From an uncultured Clostridia bacterium (GTDB lineage: Bacteria; Bacillota; Clostridia; Oscillospirales; Ruminococcaceae), in assembly GCA_947631575.1 (NCBI GenBank), contig CANRLW010000003.1:1-64000 (forward strand): a DNA stretch of 64,000 nt, given 5' to 3'. Shown here piece after piece: positions 9,592-18,200 of the stretch. The notes beneath the pieces are model-generated. The model saw only the letters and a list, made by a program, of their open reading frames with translations. It was not told the DNA's origin and did not search any database. A program made the position numbers and the translations under genes. Each line of letters starts with the position of its first letter. Positions within the stretch are counted from its first letter, which is position 1.

Positions 9592-9627
9592 AAAAGCGAA
9601 TGGTATGTTTAGAACCATTCGCTTTTT
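9591..9627. terminator. Bidirectional terminator between helicase and DUF4173 gene
   Basis: A 14-bp perfect stem AAAAAGCGAATGGT / ACCATTCGCTTTTT with a ten-base loop, ending in T-runs on both strands. It sits exactly between two convergent stop codons. Confidence 0.9.
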
Positions 9628-9628
9628 G

Positions 9629-11131
9629 TTATTTGTACAACTCGATTTGTCCGATAAGCCTCGGAACACTGAAATAGGCGAACTTGTCGTCATAGTTGTC
9701 AGTTCTTTTCATCATCTTTAAATAATCATCGAGATCGTGCGAAGAATAGCCGCTTTCTTTAAGGCGCACCGCGGGGGCTAATGCGGAATATCCAAGCTCG
9801 CTGAATGCGTCTGTATCAAGCTCTTCAATTGCCCCGCTCTGATATGTGGCTATGTTGTACCTCGCTATTTGTCCGTCAATGTCACCAAAGCAGAGAATTG
9901 CAAACATTGCCGCAAATGAAATAAAAATCGCTTTCCAACAGCAGAAGTCCTTGAACTGCATAACAATGATGATAACAAAAATAATTGCAAGCAATATCAT
10001 AAACCACGAGGTGTAAATGCGAAGAGGCGTCATTCCGAGCGCGCTTATATACATTATCATTTTAACAAGAGCAGTTGTTATAATTCCGAGTGTACATAAG
10101 CAGAGCAGAACGGTATAGATTTTCAGAGCCTTCGGCTTTTTGTCGTCATTAAGACGCTTTGTAAATGTCTGCATAAGAACGATTACTCCGAGGTTTATAA
10201 CGGCTATAATTACAAGCTCGAAAAATCCGTTTCTTGCAAAATCGGAGAGCTTTGAGGGAGTATTAAGCGAAGAATTGAAAATACGCGAGATCTGAATACC
10301 GATATAGAAAAGGTAGAACACGCAAACGGGCGTTACAGCCACATACCCCGCTATTGGCGGCAATATGCGGTATTCGGGTTCACCCATAGTGTATGAAGGC
10401 GCGGTTTTTTCTGCCGAGTAAAGCGCTCCCGACATATACAGCGCCACGGGAATGGCAAAAATTATTTCGGGAATTATGCTAAACGAGATATGCGGCAGGC
10501 TTTCAATTATGTTCAACATAAAGCCGCTGAAAACATCGTCGCTTGACATCAGAAGTCCTACTGCCGCAAGCGTAAGAGGAACTGCGAGCAGCAGACCCAA
10601 AAGCACGAACAAAACGTTTTTAGCGCGTTTCTTGCCGCTGAACACCGAAAATGCCGCAGGAAAAGCCTTTGCAAAGTTCATAAACGGGCGGACAAAAACG
10701 GCTTGAAGTGCGTCAAGAACGAAGTGCCTTCCGAAAATCTCAGCTCCGCTTATTGTTATAAGTAGGTAAAAATCGAGCAAAAAAACAAAGCACGCCGAGA
10801 GGAAATTTATAAACACATTCGCGCAGAAAAACGGCGAAAGGCTGAACAGCTCGGCAATTACAAAAACGGCGATATGCCCTTTTGATACGGACAATTTTTT
10901 AGCCTTTACGAAAACTGCACCCGCTATCCCGCTCAAAAACCAGAATATTCCTCCCCAGACGCCTCCCGCATATTTAAACGCGAAATGAGTGAACACAAAT
11001 CCCAGTGCGAACATTATCCATGCCGTGACCGATTCGCAGAACGGGAACTTGGATTTTTCGTCACTGTTTGCGGGGGCATTTAAGGGCGCTTGTTCTAAAT
11101 TGTTATTTGGCATGTTAATTTGGTTTTCCAT
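9629..11131 (-). CDS. DUF4173-like polytopic membrane protein
   Basis: A 500-residue integral membrane protein: a hydrophilic 30-residue N-terminus (MENQINMPNNN...) followed by about 12 hydrophobic segments and a soluble C-terminal tail of roughly 80 residues that begins after DIDGQIARYNIATYQSG. This DIDGxIAxYN motif before a soluble tail is typical of DUF4153/DUF4173 proteins, which have no known biochemical role. It is the last gene of a three-gene operon: the ATG lies two bases after the stop of the XRE regulator, with AAGGAG formed by that gene's last codons. The regulator and DUF2975 partner suggest a small membrane module under dedicated control. Confidence 0.75.
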   Translation of the reverse strand: MENQINMPNNNLEQAPLNAPANSDEKSKFPFCESVTAWIMFALGFVFTHFAFKYAGGVWGGIFWFLSGIAGAVFVKAKKLSVSKGHIAVFVIAELFSLSPFFCANVFINFLSACFVFLLDFYLLITISGAEIFGRHFVLDALQAVFVRPFMNFAKAFPAAFSVFSGKKRAKNVLFVLLGLLLAVPLTLAAVGLLMSSDDVFSGFMLNIIESLPHISFSIIPEIIFAIPVALYMSGALYSAEKTAPSYTMGEPEYRILPPIAGYVAVTPVCVFYLFYIGIQISRIFNSSLNTPSKLSDFARNGFFELVIIAVINLGVIVLMQTFTKRLNDDKKPKALKIYTVLLCLCTLGIITTALVKMIMYISALGMTPLRIYTSWFMILLAIIFVIIIVMQFKDFCCWKAIFISFAAMFAILCFGDIDGQIARYNIATYQSGAIEELDTDAFSELGYSALAPAVRLKESGYSSHDLDDYLKMMKRTDNYDDKFAYFSVPRLIGQIELYK

Positions 11132-11133
11132 AA

Positions 11134-11349
11134 TTACTCCTTATTATCGTCATCGACAAATTCAAGAATATCTCCCGGCTGGCATTTAAGCGCCGCGCAC
11201 AGCTTTTCAAGCGTAGAAAAGCGGATAGCCTTTGCTTTGCCTGTCTTTAATATCGACAGGTTAGCGGGGGTTATATCAATTATTTCGGCAAGCTCGTTTG
11301 AGGAAATTTTACGCTTTGCCATCATTACATCAAGATTTACAACGATCAT
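11134..11349 (-). CDS. Small XRE-family transcription regulator (YozG-like)
   Basis: A 71-residue one-domain helix-turn-helix protein: KRKISSNELAEIIDITPANLSILKTGKAKAIRFSTLEKLCAALKCQPGDIL is the standard Cro/CI fold with recognition helix around PANLSILKTGK. Such stand-alone YozG-type regulators usually sit next to DUF2975 membrane proteins and are thought to repress or autoregulate their operon. Here it lies between DUF2975 (15 bp upstream) and DUF4173 (2 bp downstream) on the minus strand. The final codons GAT AAT AAG GAG also supply the ribosome site of the next gene. No operator was identified by eye. Confidence 0.9.
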   Translation of the reverse strand: MIVVNLDVMMAKRKISSNELAEIIDITPANLSILKTGKAKAIRFSTLEKLCAALKCQPGDILEFVDDDNKE

Positions 11350-11364
11350 AAGCCACCCATTCCC

Positions 11365-11820
11365 TCATATTGTAAAGTCATTTTCCTCGCGGATAGCAAC
11401 TGCCTGCTGAAAGCAGTTTTTGACAACGCGAAGTATTATCCCGAAAAACAGTGCCGCCGCAACGATCACCCACGCAAACGGGCGCAATATTGCGAAATAA
11501 ACAAAAATGACAGCTCCCGCGAAACAGCAGTATGAAATTATTCTGAGGTAGGTAATATTTACTTTTATAAACGGCTTGTTCTGCTGAATATTTATAAGCA
11601 GCATATACAGGCTTATAAGCGCGGTGAGCGCGGGCGGCACACAGCAATAAAGCGTTACTAAAAGCGGCACGAAAACGCTGGGAAGTCCCGCCTCGAGTAT
11701 AACGCGATTATCATATTCCCTCACCAGCTGCGGCGCAAAAATGCAGCTCGCAATAATGCCGAGAAACATAATGACAATCAATATTTTTGAAAGCACAATA
11801 GACTTATCTTTGTTCCACAT
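11365..11820 (-). CDS. DUF2975 membrane protein
   Basis: A protein of about 151 residues with four membrane helices: residues 10-30, 45-70, 90-110 and 115-135, short basic loops and an acidic C-terminus. The arrangement MWNKDKSIVLSKILIVIMFL at the N-terminus is typical of DUF2975 proteins, which are paired with YozG-type XRE regulators, as here. Function is unknown. The track start is 17 codons upstream; ATG 11820 has GGAGGG seven bases before it and starts at the first hydrophobic-domain methionine, so it is preferred. It is the first gene of the minus-strand operon driven by the promoter at 11862-11890. Confidence 0.85.
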   Translation of the reverse strand: MWNKDKSIVLSKILIVIMFLGIIASCIFAPQLVREYDNRVILEAGLPSVFVPLLVTLYCCVPPALTALISLYMLLINIQQNKPFIKVNITYLRIISYCCFAGAVIFVYFAILRPFAWVIVAAALFFGIILRVVKNCFQQAVAIREENDFTI

Positions 11821-11861
11821 ATTTTCCCTCCGAAATACAGTCTGATTTTTCTGCTGAAGAT

Positions 11862-11890
11862 ATAATACCACAATATTTTATGTTTGTCAA
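11862..11890 (-). promoter_or_regulatory. Promoter of DUF2975-XRE-DUF4173 operon
   Basis: On the minus strand TTGACA, 17 bases, TATTAT, about 40 bases before the start codon of the DUF2975 gene. Confidence 0.8.
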
Positions 11891-11934
11891 TAGGTTTTTA
11901 TTGAAAAACAATAAAATTTTTATTTTTTGCAACA

Positions 11935-12340
11935 ATGTAGGGGGTTGGCAGTTGACAGGAGACAGGGTACAGTATGCAGTAAGAGCCGAAAGGCAGTTCT
12001 CTCATTTACCACTGTTAAAAACTTAAATGCGCTAGCTTTCCCGCTCTAATGTAAATGCATTTTCAAAGTTGTTCCACGCTCAAAACCTCTTTGTAAGATT
12101 GCCGTTTCAAAGCACGGCTTTGAAACGGCAATGCAGGGAAAACTCTTGTTTTCCCCGCACCCTTTAGCGCTAATTTGCGAAGTTTCGCGGCTTACGCCGC
12201 GACCAGAGGGAAAAACTTTTTTGACAAAAAAGTTTTTCCCTCTGGACACCCTTTTCAAAAAACTTTCGTGCGCCCGCCCGTTTGGTGGTTTTGATTTCAA
12301 ACGCTGTCCGCCGCTTAAAACAGCTTCTTACCTCTTACTT
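11935..12340 (+). repeat. Composite intergenic repeat, copy 1 (end of B, full A module)
   Basis: No credible gene lies in 11891-12359. It holds the segment GGCAGTTGACAGG...GGGTACAGTATGCAGTAA, a TTTCCCGCTC box, and then four consecutive stem-loops: ATTGCCGTTTCAAAG with its complement, GGGAAAACTCTTGTTTTCCC, TCGCGGCTTACGCCGCGA, and a long stem CCAGAGGGAAAAAC / GTTTTTCCCTCTGG. It ends in a module C run (CTTACCTCTTACTTC). The ORFs called here on both strands (12046-12412) are translations of these hairpins. The same order of elements recurs at 21.1, 30.6 and 34.8 kb. Confidence 0.85.
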
Positions 12341-12359
12341 CTTATTTCTAACCTCTATA

Positions 12360-12388
12360 TTGACAAAACCGCTTTTCTATTGTATAAT
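12360..12388 (+). promoter_or_regulatory. radA operon promoter
   Basis: TTGACA, 17 bases, TATAAT, 37 bases before the radA start. It directly abuts the end of the repeat. Confidence 0.9.
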
Positions 12389-12424
12389 GAATATTGTAAA
12401 ATTTTTCAATAGGAAGTGGAATAA

Positions 12425-13780
12425 TTGCCGAAAGAAAAGACCGTTTTCGTCTGTCGCGAATGCGGACAGGAATACCCCAAATGGGGCGGAAAATGCACCT
12501 CGTGCGGCGCATGGAACAGCTTGGAAGAAACCGTTATCGCGGCTAACTTTCCGACAAAAGCCGTTTCTTCCGCAGAGCTTAAATACAGCAGAATGTCCGA
12601 TATTTCCTGCAACAGTGAAATAAGATACAACACCGGCATTTCCGAGCTTGACAGAGTCCTTGGAGGCGGCTTGGTGAAAGGCTCGCTCGTCCTCATAGGC
12701 GGCGACCCCGGAATAGGCAAGTCCACGCTTTTACTTCAGATATGCGGAAAAATGGGCGGCGACCACACTATACTTTATGTTTCGGGAGAGGAAAGCGAAA
12801 GGCAGATAAAACTAAGAGCGCAAAGACTCGGCATAGAGAGCGAAAACCTTTTCATTTCTTCAAACAACAGCTGCGAGAGCATAATTCGCGCCGTTTCCGA
12901 AAACAAGCCCGAAATTGTCATAATCGACTCTATCCAGACCATAACGTCTGTTTCCGTTTCAAGCTCGGCGGGGAGCATCGTTCAGGTCAGAGAATGTACG
13001 AATGCATTTATGAGAATGGCAAAGAGCGAAGAGATCCCCGTTTTTATTGTTTCCCATGTAAACAAAGACGGCGGCATAGCAGGTCCTAAAATAATGGAAC
13101 ATATAGTTGACACGGTGCTTTATTTCGAGGGAGAAAAACAGCTTGCGTTCCGTATGCTCAGAGCGGTAAAAAACCGTTTCGGCTCTACAAACGAAATAGG
13201 CGTTTTCAGTATGGACGACAACGGCTTAAGCGAAGTAAAGAACCCCTCGGAAATGATGCTTTCGGGCAGACCGAAGGGCGTTTCGGGAAGTACGGTCGTA
13301 TGCGCATTAGAGGGGAGCAGGCCTATTTTAGCGGAAGTACAGGCGCTTGTGGCAAAGTCGGGCTTTTCCGTGCCGAGGAGAACGGCTACGGGAGTTGACT
13401 ACAACAGGCTCTATATGCTTATAGCGGTGCTTGAAAAGCGGCTCGGGTTCACTTTCGGAGGACTTGACGTATATGTAAACATCGTCGGCGGACTCAGGAT
13501 AGACGAGCCTGCGGCAGACCTCGCGATAGCGGCGGCGCTTTATTCGGGACTTTGCGACAAGCCCGTTCCCGAAGACATGATAATGATAGGAGAAGTAGGT
13601 CTTGGCGGGGAAATACGCTCCGTCAGCCGCGTCAGAGAGCGCGTCAGAGAGGCGGCAAGGCTCGGTTTTAAAACGTGTCTTATTCCCGCAAACTCGGTCT
13701 CTAAAAACGAGGACCTCGGAATGAAAACAATTATAGTAAGAAACCTCGGACAGGCTTTTCGTGAAATAAGGAGCGAATAA
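12425..13780 (+). CDS. radA: DNA repair protein RadA
   Basis: A 451-residue RadA/Sms, the branch-migration and recombination ATPase that processes RecA intermediates in the cytoplasm. N-terminal zinc finger CRECGQEYPKWGGKCTSC (residues 9-27), RecA-like core with Walker A GGDPGIGKST (near residue 95), the RadA signature KNRFG around 250 and a C-terminal Lon-like (inactive protease) domain. Length is normal for the family. The start codon is TTG (12425) with AGGAAGTGG about six bases upstream; no ATG nearby would keep the first zinc cysteines. A DUF2809 gene follows after one base and metH after that, so the three are probably one transcript. Confidence 0.97.
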   Translation: MPKEKTVFVCRECGQEYPKWGGKCTSCGAWNSLEETVIAANFPTKAVSSAELKYSRMSDISCNSEIRYNTGISELDRVLGGGLVKGSLVLIGGDPGIGKSTLLLQICGKMGGDHTILYVSGEESERQIKLRAQRLGIESENLFISSNNSCESIIRAVSENKPEIVIIDSIQTITSVSVSSSAGSIVQVRECTNAFMRMAKSEEIPVFIVSHVNKDGGIAGPKIMEHIVDTVLYFEGEKQLAFRMLRAVKNRFGSTNEIGVFSMDDNGLSEVKNPSEMMLSGRPKGVSGSTVVCALEGSRPILAEVQALVAKSGFSVPRRTATGVDYNRLYMLIAVLEKRLGFTFGGLDVYVNIVGGLRIDEPAADLAIAAALYSGLCDKPVPEDMIMIGEVGLGGEIRSVSRVRERVREAARLGFKTCLIPANSVSKNEDLGMKTIIVRNLGQAFREIRSE

Positions 13781-13781
13781 A

Positions 13782-14165
13782 ATGCCTTCAAAAAGATTGA
13801 TTTTCGGATTATGGGCTGTAGCGCTGCTTTTTGCAGAAATTTTGATAGCCGTAATTGCAAAAGGCTTTATCAGAGAATATATAGGAGATGTGCTTGCGGT
13901 CATTTTTGTGTATATGGTGGCGAGGGTGTTTTTCCCGCAAAAGCCGCACTTTATGTCGGCAATTGCGTTCGGTATAGCCGCCGTTGTCGAGCTTATACAG
14001 CTCACCCCGCTGCACGGAATTATAAACGAAAAGTCCGAAGTGCTGGCGGTCATTGTCGGCGGAACATTTGACTATAGGGATATCATCTGCTATGTTATCG
14101 GCGGGGCTATATGCGTTTTAATAGATATGTTCATAATAGGCGGATCTAAAAAGATAAGCGGTTGA
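13782..14165 (+). CDS. DUF2809 family small membrane protein
   Basis: A 127-residue protein with four predicted membrane helices. AIAFGIAAVVELIQL followed by FDYRDIICYVIGGAICVLIDM is the pattern of DUF2809 proteins, which have no assigned function. The ATG lies one base after the radA stop and the stop codon directly precedes the metH region, so it is translated within the radA-metH operon. Nothing in the sequence links it to either neighbour's reaction. Confidence 0.85.
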   Translation: MPSKRLIFGLWAVALLFAEILIAVIAKGFIREYIGDVLAVIFVYMVARVFFPQKPHFMSAIAFGIAAVVELIQLTPLHGIINEKSEVLAVIVGGTFDYRDIICYVIGGAICVLIDMFIIGGSKKISG

Positions 14166-14177
14166 ATGGAGACAAAT

Positions 14178-16574
14178 ATGGATTTCAGAGAATTGCTCAA
14201 TAATGATGAATATATAGTGCTTGACGGGGCTATGGGAACAATGCTCCAGAAAAGCGGACTAAAGCTCGGCGGTATACCCGAAGAGCTGAATTTTACAAAC
14301 CCCGAAGTTGTGGCAGGCGTCCACCGCGCTTATATAAAAGCGGGCGCAAGAGCCGTTTATGCAAACACTTTCGGCGCGAACCGCATAAAGCTCTCAAACA
14401 GCAGTTATTCGGTCGCGGAAATTGTAAAAAAGGGAATTGAGATAGCAAAGGCGGAGTGCAGGGAAACGGGAGCGTTTGTCGGACTTGACATAGGTTCGCT
14501 TGGAAGAATGTTAAAACCCATAGGCGACCTGCCCGTAGAAGAGGCATATGATATGTTCCGCGAGATAATAGAGGCGGGAAGAAACGCTGACTTTATCGTT
14601 CTTGAAACAATGACCGACCTTATGGAAATAAAGACCGCTCTTCTTTGCGCAAAGGAAAACTCGGCGCTCCCTGTTATATGCACCATGACATTTGAAGAAA
14701 ATATGCGCACGTTTACAGGCTGCACGGCGTCGGCTATGGTATTGACGCTGCAGGGAATGGGCGCGGACGCTGTAGGAATGAACTGTTCTCTCGGTCCGAA
14801 AGATGCGCTCCCCGTTGCGGAGGAAATATTAAAGTGGGCGGAAGTACCCGTGCTTATCCGCGCAAACGCAGGACTTCCCGACCCCGTTACGAATGAATAC
14901 GACATTACCCCCGAAGAATACGCGGATATTGACTTAAAAATGGCGGATATGGGAGTAAAGCTGTTCGGCGGGTGCTGTGGGACAAGCCCCGAATTTATTT
15001 CGGAGATTACAAAGCGCCTGAGCGGTAAAAGGTTTGAGAAAAAAGCGCGCGATATTCCCGCGGCGGTATGCTGCGCGCAGAATACCGTAGTTATTGACAC
15101 TGTCCGCGTTATCGGTGAAAGAATAAACCCGACGGGGAAAAAGCTGTTTAAAGATGCGCTAAAGCGCGGCGACATTGACTATATCATGCGGCAGGCTGTA
15201 GAGCAGACAGACGCGGGCGCGGAGATACTGGACATAAACGTAGGACTTCCCGACATTGACGAAAAAGAAATGATGATAAAAGCGGTAGACGCTGTGCAGA
15301 GCGTTGCGGAAGTGCCGTTGCAAATAGATACGACCGAGCCTGATGTTTTAGAATCGGCTTTAAGGAGAGTTTCAGGAAAACCAATAGTAAACTCGGTAAA
15401 CGGCGAGGACGAAAAGCTGGAGAGCGTTCTTCCACTAGTAAAGAAATACGGCGCGGCGGTAGTCGGACTTACTCTCGACAAGGACGGTATTCCAAAAACA
15501 GCTCAAAAGCGTTTTGAGATAGCGCAGAAAATATTGAAAAGAGCGGAAGAATACGGCATACCAAAGCGCGACGTTTATATAGACTGTCTGACGCTCACGG
15601 CGTCTGCGGAGCAGGACGGAGCGGAGCAGACGCTGTCGGCGATGAGGAGGATAAAAAACGAACTTGGGTTAAAGACAGTCCTCGGAGTATCGAACATATC
15701 CTTCGGACTTCCGAACAGGGAGCTTGTAAACTCAACGTTTCTTACAATGGCAATGAACAGCGGGCTTGACCTGCCGATAATGAATCCTAATTCCTCGGCA
15801 ATGTCGGGCGCTGTTGCGGCATACAGACTGCTTTCGGGATACGACCGCGGCGGCGCGGAGTTTATAGAAAACGCCGAGCGTTTCCAAATTGTACAGCAAA
15901 AAGCTCCAAAGCCCGCGGAGAATAAATCCGAAGACAGTTCCAACAACGAAAGCTCCGAGCTTTCAAAAGCGGTCTTGAACGGGCTTAACGCCGAATGTTC
16001 TCAGATAGCCAAAGACCTATTAAACAGCGGCACAGAGCCTATGACGATAATAAACGAACTTCTAGTTCCTGCGCTGGACGAGGCGGGAGAGCGCTTTGAA
16101 AAAGGGAAGATGTTCCTCCCGCAGCTTATACGCGCGGCAGGAGCTGCGCAGGCGGCGTTTGACGAGGTAAAGGCGGCAATTACCAAAAACGGTGGCGAAA
16201 ACAAAGCGAGAGGGAAAGTTGTCCTTGCGACGGTAAAGGGCGACGTTCACGACATAGGAAAGAACATCGTAAAGACGCTGCTTGAAAATTACGGGTTTGA
16301 AGTAGTCGACCTCGGAAAGGACGTTGAATACGAGGCTGTAGCGGACGCCGCTGAAAAGACGGGAGCAAAGCTCGTGGGGCTTTCGGCGCTTATGACGACG
16401 ACACTTAAAAGCATGGAAAACACCATAAAGCTCATCAGAGAGCGCGGCATTGATTGCAGGATAGTTGTGGGCGGAGCGGTCCTTACTCCCGAATATTCGG
16501 CAAAGATAGGCGCGGACTATTATGCGAAGGACGCAAAGGAAACCGTGGATATTGCCAAAAAGGTCTATGAGTAA
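14178..16574 (+). CDS. metH: Cobalamin-dependent methionine synthase without activation domain
   Basis: About 798 residues, making methionine from homocysteine and methyltetrahydrofolate with a corrinoid carrier. Domains in order: homocysteine-binding barrel (1-290) with zinc ligands in GMNCSLGP and GGCCGTSPEF; pterin-binding barrel (310-570) with ERINPTGKK and NVGLPDIDE; B12 cap helices (590-670); Rossmann B12 domain with the axial-histidine motif DVHDIGKN (near 690). The enzyme ends there: the AdoMet-dependent reactivation domain of E. coli MetH, about 330 residues, is absent, as in many Clostridia, so reactivation needs a separate protein not seen here. ATG 14178 has GGAG six bases upstream and is preferred over ATG 14166. 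Confidence 0.95.
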   Translation: MDFRELLNNDEYIVLDGAMGTMLQKSGLKLGGIPEELNFTNPEVVAGVHRAYIKAGARAVYANTFGANRIKLSNSSYSVAEIVKKGIEIAKAECRETGAFVGLDIGSLGRMLKPIGDLPVEEAYDMFREIIEAGRNADFIVLETMTDLMEIKTALLCAKENSALPVICTMTFEENMRTFTGCTASAMVLTLQGMGADAVGMNCSLGPKDALPVAEEILKWAEVPVLIRANAGLPDPVTNEYDITPEEYADIDLKMADMGVKLFGGCCGTSPEFISEITKRLSGKRFEKKARDIPAAVCCAQNTVVIDTVRVIGERINPTGKKLFKDALKRGDIDYIMRQAVEQTDAGAEILDINVGLPDIDEKEMMIKAVDAVQSVAEVPLQIDTTEPDVLESALRRVSGKPIVNSVNGEDEKLESVLPLVKKYGAAVVGLTLDKDGIPKTAQKRFEIAQKILKRAEEYGIPKRDVYIDCLTLTASAEQDGAEQTLSAMRRIKNELGLKTVLGVSNISFGLPNRELVNSTFLTMAMNSGLDLPIMNPNSSAMSGAVAAYRLLSGYDRGGAEFIENAERFQIVQQKAPKPAENKSEDSSNNESSELSKAVLNGLNAECSQIAKDLLNSGTEPMTIINELLVPALDEAGERFEKGKMFLPQLIRAAGAAQAAFDEVKAAITKNGGENKARGKVVLATVKGDVHDIGKNIVKTLLENYGFEVVDLGKDVEYEAVADAAEKTGAKLVGLSALMTTTLKSMENTIKLIRERGIDCRIVVGGAVLTPEYSAKIGADYYAKDAKETVDIAKKVYE

Positions 16575-16578
16575 AAAC

Positions 16579-16608
16579 AACGCGGAGAACTTTCTGTTTC
16601 TCCGCGTT
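16579..16608. terminator. Bidirectional terminator metH/hpf
   Basis: Stem AACGCGGAGA / TCTCCGCGTT with a ten-base loop, followed by TATTTATT on the plus strand and preceded by an A-run that gives U-rich sequence on the minus strand. It lies between convergent genes. Confidence 0.85.
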
Positions 16609-16634
16609 TATTTATTGTCATTGCTCCGTTATTG

Positions 16635-17156
16635 TCAATTGTCCTCGGGAACTAATACCGCATAATTTCCGTCGTCGCGCTTGTAAACAACGTTTACAAT
16701 GCCCGTCGTTGCATTCTTGAACATAAAGAAATTGTGTCCGAGAAGATCCATTTGCAGGATAGCCTCTTCAACCGTCATGGGTTTCATACGGAAATTCTTG
16801 TAACGTATAACTTCATAATCGGGTTCTTCGGGCTCGGGGTCAAGACCCGCAAAAGCGTTTTCACGCAGATTCTTTTCAACTCTTGTCTTATGCTTTCTTA
16901 TCTGACGGATAATGCGGTCGATCGTAACGTCAAGCGCGTCGTTTTTATCTCTCGCGGTCTCTTCCGCGCGATAGATCATTCCGTTATAGCTGACAGTAAG
17001 CTCCAGGACAATTTGTTCGCGCCTTTCGGATAAAGTGATTTTTGCCTCTGCCTCTTCGGGGAAAAACCTGTCGAGCTTTGCCGCAAACTTCTTTTCCGCA
17101 TAATCGGTAAATGCCTGTGAGATGTTTATTTTCTTTGCCGTAATCGTAACCTTCAT
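16635..17156 (-). CDS. hpf: Long-form ribosome hibernation promoting factor
   Basis: 173 residues, the long HPF form that dimerises 70S ribosomes into inactive 100S particles in stationary phase. The N-terminal HPF/RaiA domain (1-100, beginning VTITAKKINISQAFTDYAEKK) binds the decoding region of the small subunit; an acidic linker EPEPEEPDYEV follows; the C-terminal dimerisation domain is KPMTVEEAILQMDLLGHNFFMF...VVYKRDDGNYAVL. All features of the family are present. It is a single-gene unit with its own promoter at 17202-17230 and a leader containing the perfect 12-bp palindrome AGGCTTAAGCCT (17184-17195), which could be an operator. Confidence 0.97.
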   Translation of the reverse strand: MKVTITAKKINISQAFTDYAEKKFAAKLDRFFPEEAEAKITLSERREQIVLELTVSYNGMIYRAEETARDKNDALDVTIDRIIRQIRKHKTRVEKNLRENAFAGLDPEPEEPDYEVIRYKNFRMKPMTVEEAILQMDLLGHNFFMFKNATTGIVNVVYKRDDGNYAVLVPEDN

Positions 17157-17201
17157 CGGTCAGACCTTCTTCCGTTAAATATTAGGCTTAAGCCTTATCT
17201 A

Positions 17202-17230
17202 ATTTTATCATATTCTTTAAATTATTGCAA
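17202..17230 (-). promoter_or_regulatory. hpf promoter
   Basis: Minus strand TTGCAA, 17 bases, TAAAAT; the palindrome AGGCTTAAGCCT lies just downstream of the predicted -10 box, around the expected transcription start. Confidence 0.75.
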
Positions 17231-17308
17231 GAGTGTAAGAACATTTTCAGTCATTTTTCACAAAAAACTAATGAAAATTTCTCTATCTGCATTTTGTATA
17301 AAAACCTA

Positions 17309-17480
17309 TATGTGGTACTTTTCAAACATTGTTTTTTCTAAATCACGCTCACTTGCCCTATCCCCCTCCCCCCTTCCCCGAAGGGGGAAGGGGGGGAGTG
17401 CGGGGGGCGGCAGCCCCCCCGCACCCCTTGTTTCTGGAGGTTAGAGGTAAAAGGTTAGATTTTTATCTTACCTCTAAAAG
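17309..17480 (+). repeat. Intergenic repeat, copy 2 (B module plus C module)
   Basis: TGTGGTACTTTTCAAAC, then the C-rich hairpin CCCCCTTCCCCGAAGGGGG, then a second hairpin GCGGGGGGCGGCAGCCCCCC. It is followed by AGAGGTAAAAGGTTAGA and its near complement TCTTACCTCT, which can pair. The ORF track entry 17329-17565 is a translation of this repeat. Rest of the 17231-17543 gap: no gene seen. Confidence 0.8.
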
Positions 17481-17543
17481 GTCGCTGCCTCCCTCAGACC
17501 CCGAAAAGAGGCTTTTTATACAGACTGCTATCGAAAATATTTT

Positions 17544-17948
17544 TTATTTAAGAACAAGCGAATGATCATAAGAATCGGTCTTGTCGTTTATCTGCTCGGT
17601 TATCATATCGAAAAGAGTCTTTCCCTCGCACATTTCTGCGGACTTTATTTTGTAGAGTATCCTCTCACGGTTTGAGGGGTGGCATTTTTCGAGCAGTTTT
17701 TTATAATACCGCGCTGTCGCCTCATAGCCAAGCTCCCTGCGGCTTTTTTCGGAGTTCAGCCACACAAATTCCGCCGACTCGCCGTATTCAAAAACGCCGA
17801 ATCCTCCGCGCAAAAGGTCATGAAAAGCGTCAAAATTATGTCCCGCCCTGAAATCCGTGTCTTTTGTAAGAACGCGCTGTGCCTCGTCAAAGAACTCGTC
17901 GAGCGAAGAAAAGTTGTTTCCGTTTATTTCAATTGTAATAATGCCCAT
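17544..17948 (-). CDS. Barstar-family protein (orphan ribonuclease inhibitor)
   Basis: A 134-residue protein whose first 90 residues match the barstar fold: N-terminal strand EINGNNFSSLDEFFDEAQRVL, then FRAGHNFDAFHDLLRGGFG, the central block of barstar-type barnase inhibitors. The C-terminal 45 residues (about ERILYKIKSAEMCEGKTLFDMI) go beyond classical barstar length (about 90). Barstars neutralise secreted or toxin-delivered RNases in the cytoplasm. No RNase toxin gene is visible nearby, so this is an orphan immunity-type gene or a housekeeping inhibitor. Good AAGGAG ribosome site and own promoter at 17986-18014. Confidence 0.8.
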   Translation of the reverse strand: MGIITIEINGNNFSSLDEFFDEAQRVLTKDTDFRAGHNFDAFHDLLRGGFGVFEYGESAEFVWLNSEKSRRELGYEATARYYKKLLEKCHPSNRERILYKIKSAEMCEGKTLFDMITEQINDKTDSYDHSLVLK

Positions 17949-17985
17949 AATTACTCCTTTATCATTATTAGTTTCAATTACAATA

Positions 17986-18014
17986 ATTATAACATTATTT
18001 TCATTTTATTTCAA
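17986..18014 (-). promoter_or_regulatory. Barstar gene promoter
   Basis: Minus strand TTGAAA, 17 bases, TATAAT, about 40 bases before the ATG. A second weaker TTGACA element lies further upstream. Confidence 0.75.
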
Positions 18015-18138
18015 GTGAAATATAACAAATAATCCTGTGCAATTGTCAATAAATAAAACAGATTTGGTAAAAATAAATAAACGAAGGCAGGGCAATATGT
18101 CTGAACTTACAAAACTTTGAAAATAAAAAACAAAAGTC

Positions 18139-18168
18139 TTGATTTTAAGGTTCGGCAGATGATAAAAT
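18139..18168 (+). promoter_or_regulatory. fruK promoter
   Basis: TTGATT, 18 bases, TAAAAT, 32 bases before the fruK ATG. Confidence 0.6.
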
Positions 18169-18200
18169 AAAGACGGAAAACTTCAAAAAAGGAGAACAAA

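Noticed and set aside
12046-12412. ORFs on both strands (84 and 93 aa) after the DUF2975 operon
   Set aside because: They are translations of the hairpins of the intergenic repeat; no ribosome site and no protein-like composition.
17329-17565. 78-aa ORF rich in Pro and Gly
   Set aside because: It is a translation of the B repeat (PYPPPPFPEGGRGG) and has no ribosome site.
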